Assembly (NCBI GenBank): GCA_002254365.1 | Contig: NIUT01000100.1 | Span: 1 to 53,963, forward strand | Length of the DNA: 53,963 bases | Origin: Nitrospira sp. UW-LDO-01 | Lineage (GTDB): Bacteria > Nitrospirota > Nitrospiria > Nitrospirales > Nitrospiraceae | Reading direction: 5' to 3' | Shown here: in pieces, positions 18,026 through 26,308 of the stretch | How positions within the stretch are numbered: the first letter of the stretch is position 1 | How the letters are laid out: the number at the start of each line of letters is the position of its first letter | Notes under the pieces: model-generated | What the model was told of the DNA's origin: nothing | Database searches by the model: none | The model's input: the letters and a program-made list of their open reading frames with translations, nothing else | Made by a program: the position numbers and the translations under genes

Positions 18026-19144
18026 CTAGTTGACGGCCTGAAGCGTCACCGGCACCTTTTCGCGCCGGTTGCCACGGAGGATTTCTACCGTGACTTGATC
18101 CCCAATCTTGTGCGCTTCCATGGCATCCATGAGATCGTCAATGGTGGTCACGGCTTTCCCTGCGATCGAGACAAGAACATCGCCGAGTTGAATCTGTCCC
18201 ATCATCGTTTCGCGAGCCCCCTTGAGGCCGGCGCGGTCCGCGGCCCCACCACGAGTCACCTTGCCGATGATGACCCCTTTGATTCCCCATCGCTTTGCCA
18301 TCGCATCCGGTACGAGCGAGACCCCCAGTCCAGGACGGATGAGCTTCCCATGCTTGATGAGTTCAGGAACGATACGATTGACGGTATCGACCGGAACCGC
18401 AAACCCAATACCGGCATAGGCTCCACTCGGACTCACAATCTGCGTATTGACACCAATCAACCGCCCGGCACTATCGAGCAAGGGCCCACCAGAGTTGCCC
18501 GGATTGATCGCGGCGTCCGTCTGAACCACCCCTTCAATCGTTCGATTGGACATTGACTTAATGGTCCGGCCCAAGGCGCTGACGACGCCCGTCGTCAGCG
18601 TGTGGTCAAGCCCGAATGGATTGCCGATCGCCAGCACTTTTTGTCCGACCCGCAAATCATGAGAGGAGCCGATAGCCATCGGATCCAACTGGCCGTCCGA
18701 AACTTGTATTTGAAGCACCGCCAGATCGTGATCGGGATCGGCCCCAACCAACTTAGCCTGATGTTCGCTCCGATCTGCTAAGGTCACCTTGATCGCATCA
18801 GCCCCATAAATGACATGAAAGTTCGTCACGATGTGCCCTTGCTTGCTCCAAATAAACCCGGACCCCGACCCCTGCGGCACTTCCATGACGTTCAGGGACC
18901 AAATGTCCTGCTGGATAGCCGTATTGGCAATAAACACCACGGACTTCGTCGCTCGCTCAAAGACCGTGATCGTTGTTCGCTCATCGGCACCAAGCTCCGG
19001 GGGTGCAGGCGTTACAGCGCGCGGCCTGCCTTCAGGACCGTCATGGTTGGCTCCCAGCGGCTTCCCCCAGTCGGCTGCAGAAGCCGTTGAACTCAGTATA
19101 GTGGTGATAAGGAGGAACGTGAGACCGCTGAGTGAGTTACTCAC
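18026..19144 (-). CDS. HtrA/DegP-type periplasmic serine protease
   Basis: A trypsin-like HtrA protease with catalytic triad motifs VTNFHVI (His), DPDHDLAVLQ (Asp) and NPGNSGGPL (Ser), followed by one PDZ domain (GVIIGKVTRGGAADRAGLKG). It degrades misfolded envelope proteins. GTG 19144 gives a start just before the hydrophobic signal stretch and has AGGTG upstream. A longer form from TTG 19189 would overlap yjbQ by 53 bp but supplies a basic n-region, so the start is uncertain. It sits between yjbQ and the ARC ATPase in a co-oriented array. Confidence 0.9.
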   Translation of the reverse strand: MSNSLSGLTFLLITTILSSTASAADWGKPLGANHDGPEGRPRAVTPAPPELGADERTTITVFERATKSVVFIANTAIQQDIWSLNVMEVPQGSGSGFIWSKQGHIVTNFHVIYGADAIKVTLADRSEHQAKLVGADPDHDLAVLQIQVSDGQLDPMAIGSSHDLRVGQKVLAIGNPFGLDHTLTTGVVSALGRTIKSMSNRTIEGVVQTDAAINPGNSGGPLLDSAGRLIGVNTQIVSPSGAYAGIGFAVPVDTVNRIVPELIKHGKLIRPGLGVSLVPDAMAKRWGIKGVIIGKVTRGGAADRAGLKGARETMMGQIQLGDVLVSIAGKAVTTIDDLMDAMEAHKIGDQVTVEILRGNRREKVPVTLQAVN

Positions 19145-19559
19145 CCAACACCTGCAGGACGACCTCACGTGCTCGCGCACGTGTATCAAAATCTACGAGC
19201 ACGATTTGCTGCCAGGTTCCAAGCAGCAGGGTCCCCGCAGCAAACGGAATCGTCACGGAAGGTCCCTGGAGTTGTCCTCGAAGGTGACTATGACCATTGT
19301 CTTCTCCCGGATTGACCGTATTATGTCGCCACCGGGCATCTGCCGGGATGAGGCGATCCCAAAACGTGTGGGTGTCCGCGCGGATCCCCGGCTCATCCTC
19401 AATGATCATCACGGATGCGGTGGTATGTTTCACGAAGACCGTCACAATTCCCGCCTGAAACTTCGCCTCGGCCACGGCAGCGACAACGGACTTGGTCACA
19501 TTTTCGATCTGAGTCCCCCCTGCCAATTGAATCGTCAACGTCACAGTATGGACGGCCAT
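19137..19559 (-). CDS. yjbQ: YjbQ/UPF0047 family protein
   Basis: A 140-residue member of UPF0047, with KHTTASVMIIEDEPGI, then DNGHSHLRGQLQGPSVTIPF and GTLLLGTWQQIVLVDFD, the full family signature including its conserved His residues. Some members have weak thiamin-phosphate synthase activity; the physiological role is unsettled. It lies 9 bp after the HD-domain gene and overlaps the start region of htrA. Confidence 0.9.
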   Translation of the reverse strand: MAVHTVTLTIQLAGGTQIENVTKSVVAAVAEAKFQAGIVTVFVKHTTASVMIIEDEPGIRADTHTFWDRLIPADARWRHNTVNPGEDNGHSHLRGQLQGPSVTIPFAAGTLLLGTWQQIVLVDFDTRARAREVVLQVLGE

Positions 19560-19568
19560 CAGACACTC

Positions 19569-20441
19569 CTAGACGGTAAGATTGCGAAGGTACCGGCGCT
19601 CATGTCGAGTCAGCGGCTCACCTCGCGCTGCCTCAAGAATCGAGTCAAAAGCCCCTTCAGCCGTCAAGCCTCGCACAGCCTCCAGGACTTCGCCACTGAG
19701 AATCCCCTCTTGTTTCAGCTTACCCAGATACGCAAAGGCCTCCGCCAGGCTCTCTTTGCTCCTGGCATAATAATCACGCCCTCGACGCTGGTTACTATAG
19801 GCCTCAAATTGTTCACAGGCGACAAGGACTTCCGCCAACTGTTTCACCCATGATCGTGCGTTGGCTAACCGTTCTGGATAGTAGTAGTACAGCATCACCT
19901 GTTGCATCCACGGTTGCCAGCTCACCCCTAGCTTCACAAAGGTCGGCTTCACCGCTCGCAATCGTCTCGCCAGGCGCCTGGCGTATCCTAACCTCATCTC
20001 AACCTGCTCGATCGCCCATGGGTCCAGGGTCACACCCGCAGCCGCAAGGTCTTTTCGATAGCGCGACACGAAAGCCTCAGTCTCACGACCATATCGCGTC
20101 GTTGGATGAACGGCTCGCCATTCACGCGGTCTTGTGGGAATGCCCCGCTGCTTGGCCCACGACCAGATCGTGCCAAAGAGTCGTCGGTCCAGGCCCGCAC
20201 GCCCGAGGTCATGCAGCAGACAGGCCACGTGATACAGCCGGACCCGGTCAGCAGGATGTCCCAAGCGTACTGCGACCGCCACACACATCTTTGCCGTCCG
20301 TACAGCATGGGGTCGGTCGTAGCCACGGATGATCCGATCACGGTCAAGAGGATGAGGATAGTCGTACAGGGCCATGAAGGCCTCTATGAGCGAGCGTGAA
20401 ATCTCAGGCGTCTGTAATCGGGAGGGAGCTGACCGTGCCAT
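19569..20441 (-). CDS. HD-domain phosphohydrolase-like protein
   Basis: 290 residues with an HD metal-binding set: DRPHAVRTAKMC (His45) and HVACLLHDLGR (His77-Asp78). The remainder is Arg-rich and helical, including VMLYYYYPERL. No synthetase or GYP motif is seen, so the substrate is unknown. It is the first gene of the minus-strand array leading into the proteasome genes. No ribosome binding site is clear before the ATG. Confidence 0.75.
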   Translation of the reverse strand: MARSAPSRLQTPEISRSLIEAFMALYDYPHPLDRDRIIRGYDRPHAVRTAKMCVAVAVRLGHPADRVRLYHVACLLHDLGRAGLDRRLFGTIWSWAKQRGIPTRPREWRAVHPTTRYGRETEAFVSRYRKDLAAAGVTLDPWAIEQVEMRLGYARRLARRLRAVKPTFVKLGVSWQPWMQQVMLYYYYPERLANARSWVKQLAEVLVACEQFEAYSNQRRGRDYYARSKESLAEAFAYLGKLKQEGILSGEVLEAVRGLTAEGAFDSILEAARGEPLTRHERRYLRNLTV

Positions 20442-20594
20442 ACGTAATAGACAAACCCACAGGATAACGGGGATGCGGGCGAGAATATCGTCAGGAAGAA
20501 GAAACTGTCAAGGCGACTTCTAAGAGGAATCGACTCGCTCAATGCTTTCTGGTCTGCTATGCTCGAATCACACTCACCAGTGAGCGGTCCCAGG

Positions 20595-21233
20595 ATGACG
20601 AATTGGTTACGACGCGGCGGGCTCATTGCCATGGCCCTCATGGTAACGGCACCACTGGACACCTTCGGCGCTTCCCTGGATCAGCTGACTGATCTCACCG
20701 GACGAGTCCAGGTTCTAGTGACATTGAAAAACCGAGATAACTTCTCCAGTGAGTACCGCTACGACATCAGTGTCAGAAACCTTTCACCGGATTCGATCAC
20801 CGGCGATTCGCTGGTGATCGTCCTCGATAAGATCACGAACCTTGCAGGTGAGGACCACGAGGCGCTGACGGGAGAATCATTCCTAAAGCGATTCGAGGTG
20901 CTGGACCAAGACGGCCAGACTAGTGATGGAAAACCCTACTTTCATATCCCGTCGGGGTCCGCACCGGATCTTACTCCACAATCGAACAGCCTGCCTGCCA
21001 GCATACGCATCAGAAATAGAGACTATGTCGCGGTATTCACTCCGTCGTTTAAGGTCTTTGGACAAAAACGGGTACTGCCCGAGGCAAAGCGTCCGGGAGG
21101 CTCAACCTCTGCCACTGCTCCTCCGGAAGCTGCTGTAGCCGCCAACCGTAAGACCATCGATCTGCTGATTCAGTTGCTGATCAAGAAAGGCGTCTTGACG
21201 GAAGAAGAATGGAAGAAGGCCACCAAGCCGTAA
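20595..21233 (+). CDS. Secreted hypothetical protein
   Basis: About 212 residues, unrecognised. ATG 20595 begins a signal peptide (MTNWLRRGGLIAMALMV, cleavage near FGA-SL). The mature part has a beta-rich domain (VLVTLKNRDNFSSEYRYDIS) resembling domains that describe themselves as secreted adhesin-like, but no family is certain. It ends with a helical KKGVLTEEEWKKA tail, a short C-terminal motif common in secreted or outer-membrane proteins. The stop overlaps the HIT gene by 25 bp. Confidence 0.65.
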   Translation: MTNWLRRGGLIAMALMVTAPLDTFGASLDQLTDLTGRVQVLVTLKNRDNFSSEYRYDISVRNLSPDSITGDSLVIVLDKITNLAGEDHEALTGESFLKRFEVLDQDGQTSDGKPYFHIPSGSAPDLTPQSNSLPASIRIRNRDYVAVFTPSFKVFGQKRVLPEAKRPGGSTSATAPPEAAVAANRKTIDLLIQLLIKKGVLTEEEWKKATKP

Positions 21234-21658
21234 GCGATTCGAGTTGTAAGGCCTGTACTGGAACGTGGCCCCACCCAGACCATTTTCTGATAGACCTTGG
21301 ATTGTCCAAAGCCTACTTGCACGAGGACCAGTTCTTCCCCGGATGGACGGTACTGGTCTTTCAGCGGCATATCACTGAACTGTTCCACTTGGCGCCGTCT
21401 GAACGTATGCAGCTGATCGAAGAAGTCAGCCGCGTCGCGTCCGCCTTATCTGAGATCTACCACGCGAAAAAGATCAACTATGAACTCTTAGGGAATCAAC
21501 TCCCCCATATCCATTGGCATGTGATCCCCCGATTGACGAATGATCCAGCCCCGCTGGAACCGGTGTGGCGAGTACCTCATGCCCCTGTCCTTCTCGCAGG
21601 AGCACCGCTTCAACGCACGATTGATCGTGTACGATCCGCTCTTCGAGCGAAGGAGTAA
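21209..21658 (+). CDS. HIT family hydrolase (Ap4A-hydrolase-like)
   Basis: 149 residues with the histidine-triad motif HIHWHVIPR (His100, 102, 104), where the middle His forms the nucleotidyl intermediate. NYELLGNQLPH before it is typical. An N-terminal CKAC pair may bind zinc, as in some HIT proteins. The likely reaction is hydrolysis of dinucleoside polyphosphates or AMP-phosphoramidates. It overlaps the preceding gene by 25 bp, so the two are translationally coupled. Confidence 0.85.
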   Translation: MEEGHQAVSDSSCKACTGTWPHPDHFLIDLGLSKAYLHEDQFFPGWTVLVFQRHITELFHLAPSERMQLIEEVSRVASALSEIYHAKKINYELLGNQLPHIHWHVIPRLTNDPAPLEPVWRVPHAPVLLAGAPLQRTIDRVRSALRAKE

Positions 21659-21821
21659 CCCAGACCATTCATGGCTGTTGCTCAGGAACACCGCGGGTGA
21701 GCCTATTACCGACAATCCCACAATCGCTCGTAGCGTTGTCCTCTATCGAATAGTCTGTTGACAATCCTTGGCTGCCTGAAAACGATCTGTACGCGTGGGG
21801 TTGCTGAGCAGAATCAGATGC

Positions 21822-21940
21822 CTCGCAGGCTGTTCAGAAAGGCCGCAGCGAGCGAAGAGGCGAATCAGACCCTGCCCCACACGTTGAGCCTCTGAACCAT
21901 GCGAGAAGGCTACTGGCGGCTGTGTTAACAGACGGCTAGA
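21822..21940 (+). repeat. Dispersed intergenic repeat, copy 1
   Basis: A roughly 119-bp non-coding unit running from GCAGGCTGTTCAG through AAGGCCGCAGCGAGCGAAGA and GTTGAGCCTCTGA to a CTGGCGGCTG end. It is clearly homologous to 39705-39825 and more weakly to 22420-22545. It lies directly before the DnaA-box element. Confidence 0.75.
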
Positions 21941-21954
21941 GGGTGAGCGTCCAT

Positions 21955-22293
21955 ACTCCCCATCTTCTGTGGATAAGCTTGTGAGCAAACCCGATCCTAT
22001 TGCAAAAATAGCACTGAAAACGTGCAAATCTATCAAAATGCCTACTATTTAGGCATCTGCATCTCGACATTCAAACCACTAGGAATAGTGGTTCAATGAG
22101 ACGTTCTTGCACTTCTTACATATTCCTAGAAAAATCGTCCTGAGTTATCCACTTAATTATGCTGTTTCCCATATTATTCCCAGCATGCTGACGAGATATC
22201 CACAGGTTGCAAAGTTTTCTGGGGATGACGTTCTCTTTTCCAGGAGCGTGATTCCGTATCTGTCAAGGGGAGGCGAAGAGAAATATGGCTCTA
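21955..22293 (+). repeat. Inverted duplicated element with DnaA-box-like sites, copy A
   Basis: A ~340-bp AT-rich segment with a homologous copy in reverse orientation at 35701-36042. DnaA-box-like 9-mers are TGTGGATAA at 21968-21976 (perfect box, reverse), TTATCCACT at 22145-22153 and ATATCCACA at 22196-22204. The two copies share long identical blocks, for example the 19-mer at 21957-21975 and the 22-mer at 22211-22232, plus two small palindromes (TGCCTA...TAGGCA and CCACTA...TAGTGG). The right end encodes a short peptide-like similarity to copy B (LSRG..EKYGSI). Function unknown. Confidence 0.75.
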
Positions 22294-22419
22294 TCAGAGA
22301 AAGCAAAAAGCTTGGGGACACATGCTCATGTCCTGATCCAGATGGATCGCATCGTACTCTCTTCTAGATATTCTGTTGCCAGCGCAGGAATGTATACATG
22401 AGGCGACGCTGAACAACCA

Positions 22420-22545
22420 TGCAGGATAGGCTCAAAGACCGTCCCGCAGGGCCACAGCGGGTGAGGAGGCGACACGTACTCTGGGCTGTACATTGAGCCT
22501 CTGAACGATGCAAGAACACCGCTGACGGCCTTTTACAGGATTTGT
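22420..22545 (+). repeat. Dispersed intergenic repeat, copy 2 (diverged)
   Basis: Shares the order of copies 1 and 3: a GCAGG start, a CAGCGGGTGAGGAGGCGA block, ATTGAGCCTCTGAACGATGC and an ACACCGCTGACGGCC end. It ends at the stop codon of the DUF3574 gene on the opposite strand. Confidence 0.6.
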
Positions 22546-23006
22546 TAGAGCGAGGTACAGACTGAAGTCGTCACACGGAGCACGGCTTCTTGCCGAAAGC
22601 GCGTCTTGTAGGACGCGATAATCTCGTGAACCGCCTTGTTCTGTTGGTCATTGTTGGGATGTATAAGACTCAGCACATACGAGGGTTCGTAAACAATCCG
22701 TCCTGAGGCGGCTTGCCACTGGCCAGCCGCTTGCCAAGCTGACAGCCCATGAGGAAAACGCGGAGTCACTGTTTCGCTAAGAAATTGCGCCCAGGCTTCC
22801 GACGTAACTGAACCAGACGGCGTATCGGTTCCGAAATACACCGACTCTTGGACTGCGCGTTGCCCGCCACCACCGCAAGACAACCCGTTCATCGTCTCGC
22901 AGCCCGAGAGTACGACCCAAAGGAGAGCGCCGAAGAAACTCCAACCGGGTTTCCTCTGGACGCCCGGCTTTCTCTCACAGCTCTGACTCGATTGATCCAG
23001 AGACAC
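22545..23006 (-). CDS. DUF3574 lipoprotein
   Basis: About 153 residues. GTG 23006 is chosen because AAGGAG lies 5 bp upstream; a longer form from GTG 23048 is possible. A lipoprotein signal (WSFFGALLWVVLSGC) is followed by the DUF3574 domain: VYFGTDTPSGSVTSEAW, VTPRFPHGLS, GQWQAASGRIVYEPSYVL and RFRQEAVLRVT. The family is secreted and of unknown function. The neighbouring small gene at 23054-23323 is co-oriented and close. Confidence 0.85.
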   Translation of the reverse strand: MSLDQSSQSCERKPGVQRKPGWSFFGALLWVVLSGCETMNGLSCGGGGQRAVQESVYFGTDTPSGSVTSEAWAQFLSETVTPRFPHGLSAWQAAGQWQAASGRIVYEPSYVLSLIHPNNDQQNKAVHEIIASYKTRFRQEAVLRVTTSVCTSL

Positions 23007-23053
23007 CACTACTCCTTGTGAGACCTCAACCCTCAGCTCATGGGCCACCCAAA

Positions 23054-23323
23054 CTATTCTGACTTCGATAGTGTTCGCTCAGCTTGGGCAATGGCTTCTC
23101 GGAGCGTCTGCAGATCCTTGTCGGCTTTCCTCTGGTGGGAGAGACGCTTCACCACCTGAGCGGCTGCCTTCGCCAAAACCTGCAACGTCTCCATCACATC
23201 GCCAGGCTCCGCAGATTTCCCCGCTGCCACTGCACGGGCCATAGCGAGACGACGACGCGGTCCGACATAAGGCTCTGGAGCGATTGGATTGTCCTTTTCC
23301 AGCTCTGGTCGTCTGAATATCAT
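23054..23323 (-). CDS. Small basic hypothetical protein
   Basis: About 89 residues from ATG 23323, unrecognised. It has MIFRRPELEKDNPIAPEPY followed by a helical, Ala- and Lys-rich C-terminus (VVKRLSHQRKADKDLQTLRE) likely to form a coiled coil. A GGGGGT lies upstream of the start. It is close to and co-oriented with the DUF3574 gene. Confidence 0.55.
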   Translation of the reverse strand: MIFRRPELEKDNPIAPEPYVGPRRRLAMARAVAAGKSAEPGDVMETLQVLAKAAAQVVKRLSHQRKADKDLQTLREAIAQAERTLSKSE

Positions 23324-23503
23324 AACGGTACCCCCATGCGATCCGACCAATCTCTGGTCTCATTATTTATGAGCAAGTCTATGGCAACAGCCCGTAGAAG
23401 GATGAACCCGACCAAACTGCAAACCCGTAAAGCTGCAGCCACATTCTCATCGGAACTTATCACCCCTCAATCCAACGAAGGGGTGACACACTGCTCATCC
23501 GAG

Positions 23504-24373
23504 CTACCTGGGCAGACTCGGCTCCACCTGTCGAGGACTCGGCGCGCGCAAGGAGCGCAGACCGGTCACGATGGCTTCCAGCTCAGAACGCGCACCCGTT
23601 CGGTGCATGGTCTCATCGAGTAACGAGCGCAGCTCAACCCGTGCGTCACGCACACGCGTGACGCGAAACGTGAAACTGTAGTCCGGCAAATCGGCATCGC
23701 TGCACACCTCGCCGCTGGGACAAGGGCTCAACACAACGGTCTCGATGTGTTCATCACCGACATTCGGCAACACCGCCTCAAGATCCAACGCGGAAAGATC
23801 TACCCGGGCACGGCCGATAAAATCCGCACCGCTTCCATCGTCCGCACAATGGGGCCCCGCATGGAGATCCTTCCCGGGCGGCAACGCCTTACAGAAACCC
23901 GTCCGCCACCCAAAAACATCCTTCTCCCACAGTTCCACTCCAAAACTCAGTGGAGTAGGCTCACCGGCCTCATCGCAGACCGACGTCTTCCCCAAGACGA
24001 CAATCCCAGTACGCACGGCAACGACACAACTCCTGACAGGATCAAAGGAATAAAATTCTCCTGAATCGACACCACTGAGCTCCGCCGAAACAGTCCAGCC
24101 TTTCGCATCCTCCGTTCCGACCATCACCTCATCACTCCCCCACCAATCCCAGCCGGTTTCATTCCGTGCCTTGAATCCGACTGCCTCAATCTTATAGCGT
24201 CGCTCCGTCCACTCAATCGTGTCCCAGGAAACATCCTGCTCGACCACTGCTCGGATCTCCGAGTTCTCGGACAGAGGGACCGCTTGAGGCCCATGCGCAA
24301 AGACCTCGGGACCACAGCACAAGCATGCCGCCACGCCCATACACCACGTCATAGCGCGTCGCTGCAACACCAT
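23504..24373 (-). CDS. Secreted hypothetical protein, cysteine-containing
   Basis: About 289 residues from ATG 24373, which has AGGGGAG upstream and begins a signal peptide (MVLQRRAMTWCMGVAACLCC). The mature part is beta-rich and acidic, with cysteine pairs that could form disulfides (CVVAVRTG, CDEAGEP, CPSGEVCSD) and WEKDVFGWRTGFCKAL. I do not recognise a family. Confidence 0.6.
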   Translation of the reverse strand: MVLQRRAMTWCMGVAACLCCGPEVFAHGPQAVPLSENSEIRAVVEQDVSWDTIEWTERRYKIEAVGFKARNETGWDWWGSDEVMVGTEDAKGWTVSAELSGVDSGEFYSFDPVRSCVVAVRTGIVVLGKTSVCDEAGEPTPLSFGVELWEKDVFGWRTGFCKALPPGKDLHAGPHCADDGSGADFIGRARVDLSALDLEAVLPNVGDEHIETVVLSPCPSGEVCSDADLPDYSFTFRVTRVRDARVELRSLLDETMHRTGARSELEAIVTGLRSLRAPSPRQVEPSLPR

Positions 24374-24708
24374 TGTGCTCCCCTTAGCTACAACTGTGAT
24401 CAAACAACCCTCCCAGTCTAATCAGCCGCATTCGAACCACTGTTTCGATCCAGTGGTCCATGAAGTTGGTCCCTCATAGTCCGTTGGCCATCATCGAACA
24501 CCAATACCACGTGAGGCTGTACGGAGGTGAGACTGTAATAGGGTGCCCGTCTTGCCAATAGGCTGCAGGAAAACTATTCGGACAATCTCACGGCACCCTG
24601 ACGCAGATAACGAACCTGGACCTGGACAACGTGATCAGGCTCTGCCCACGACCGTCGCTTTGGCTGAACCTCTAAAGATGGTGCTGCTGGTCTTGAACGC
24701 ACAGCGCC
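24374..24708. other. Intergenic region
   Basis: 335 bp upstream of the secreted protein gene. An ATTCGAACCACTG...CCAGTGGTCCATGAA segment (about 24430-24465) forms a short imperfect hairpin (CCACTG with CAGTGG). Nothing else is recognised. Confidence 0.35.
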
Positions 24709-25743
24709 TCATCGTCTTCCCGTCTTCAACTTGGCATAGAGGGAGCAGCCTTTCTGCTCTCGGAGATCGCAGGCTTTTCCATAATGCTTGAGGGCTTCCG
24801 TGTCATCCGATTTGACACCCCGTCCGACTTGATAGATCACCCCGAGATTGATGCAACCTTTGGCATCGCCATCATCACAGGCCTTCCGGTAGAGAGTCGC
24901 CGCGCGAACATCGTCTTGCTTTATCCCGTTACCCGCAGCGTACATCGAACCAAGGTTGGAGCAACCCCTTGCACTTCCACCATCACAGGCCTTTCGGTAA
25001 AAGTCGGCGGCTTGGAAATCGTCCTGAGGGACCCCGGTCCCCTCAGCGTACATCACGCCAAGATTGTAACAACCTCGTGCGTTTCCGCCGTCACAAGCCT
25101 TCAGGTAGAAGTCGGCGGCTCGAATATCGTCCTGTTGGATTCCAGCTCCACCTGCATACATCGCGGCAAGATTGTAGCACCCTCTCGCGTTCCCGCTCTC
25201 ACAGACCGCTTTGTAGAGATCGGCCGCCTGCACCTCATCCTGTTGCACCCCGGTTCCGGAGGCATACATCACGGCCAGATTGTAGCAACCCTTCATATTT
25301 CCGCTATCACAGGCCTTCCGCGTGAAATCGGACGCCTGCACATCATCCTGTTGAACGCCTGTTCCCTCGGCATACATCACCCCAAGGTTGTAACAGCCCC
25401 GTGCATCGCCGCCGTCACAAGCCTTCCTCGAGAAGACCACAGCTTGCACATCGTCCTGGGGAACGCCTGTTCCTTCAGCATACAACACCCCGAGGTTGGA
25501 ACAGCTGTTCGGATCACCGACGTCGCAGGCTTTTCTGAACATGGCCGCCGCTCGTGCCTCGTCTTGCTTCACCCCTTCACCCTTGATATACAACAACCCA
25601 AGTCCATTACAGGCAGTCGGCGTACCCCTCTCACAGGCAGTCTTGAGTTGCTGCGGCTGGTCGGCTGCGTCTACGTGATACATCCCGGTCAAGAGCAGAA
25701 CTCCGACCACAATACAGGCAGGAAAAAACGTGCGACCCGTCAT
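24709..25743 (-). CDS. Secreted Sel1-repeat protein, HcpA-like
   Basis: About 344 residues from ATG 25743 (GGAGGGG upstream), with a signal peptide ending near VDAA. It consists of about eight Sel1-like repeats of 36 residues, each reading roughly KACDGGDARGCYNLGVMYAE followed by GTGVQQDD. Each repeat carries two cysteines seven or eight residues apart, as in Helicobacter cysteine-rich proteins where they form disulfides across each helical pair. Such solenoids bind peptides or other proteins in the periplasm. The repeats are also near-identical at DNA level (108-bp period). Confidence 0.88.
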   Translation of the reverse strand: MTGRTFFPACIVVGVLLLTGMYHVDAADQPQQLKTACERGTPTACNGLGLLYIKGEGVKQDEARAAAMFRKACDVGDPNSCSNLGVLYAEGTGVPQDDVQAVVFSRKACDGGDARGCYNLGVMYAEGTGVQQDDVQASDFTRKACDSGNMKGCYNLAVMYASGTGVQQDEVQAADLYKAVCESGNARGCYNLAAMYAGGAGIQQDDIRAADFYLKACDGGNARGCYNLGVMYAEGTGVPQDDFQAADFYRKACDGGSARGCSNLGSMYAAGNGIKQDDVRAATLYRKACDDGDAKGCINLGVIYQVGRGVKSDDTEALKHYGKACDLREQKGCSLYAKLKTGRR

Positions 25744-26308
25744 GGTATCCCCTCCGAAGAAGCAGAACAAGGTGAGCGGGCGCAGTCTAGCGAGATTCCA
25801 CATTCAGATTCAAGGCGGGAGCACGTGCCTCACTACAGAATAACAGCTTACCGCGACTCCTTTGAGGCCGTGCAGGCTGACCCATGAATAAGTTCCAGTA
25901 ATATCGGCAAAAAAAGACTCCTACGTCCATACGCCACATCCCGTTGTCACCATTCGGATTCCAGATCGTCCACCTCGAGAGCAAGACGCACCAAGAAGAG
26001 GGCCCCAGCGGAATGAACCTCGTCACTTCCAGACCGTGACAATCAGCTACCTCCACACAGACCGTCCCAATGATTCCGCCTCACACCCCCGTTGCAAAGT
26101 GAATCTGGAAGACGATAGGATCCTCTCCCCTCTTGCTCGGTTTTGTCATGTCATGAGGGGACGGCGCCGCCAACGGGGGGAGAACAATCTGTCCTGCCGC
26201 CTGTGATTTCTGAGCGGAGTCCATAACCACATCCGTGCGGTGAGGCGCGTGCCTAAGGCGCCGATCCATGTGTCGTCACCACACTGTATTCCATTTGGTA
26301 GGTCAATC
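25744..26308. other. Intergenic region between divergent Sel1 and OmpA genes
   Basis: 565 bp that must hold both promoters. An open minus-strand frame of 89 codons (25787-26056) has no ribosome binding site and was not accepted. I see no clear promoter boxes or repeats. Confidence 0.35.

Noticed and set aside
21743..22036. Open frame of 97 codons on the minus strand
   Set aside because: It covers the dispersed repeat and part of the DnaA-box element, whose conservation is at the nucleotide level and not consistent with this frame.
24784..25887. Long plus-strand open frame opposite the Sel1 gene
   Set aside because: It is the antisense shadow of the 108-bp coding repeats; the minus-strand protein has a signal peptide and ribosome binding site.
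25787..26056. Open frame of 89 codons on the minus strand between the Sel1 and OmpA genes
   Set aside because: It starts at GTG with no ribosome binding site and has no recognisable sequence.
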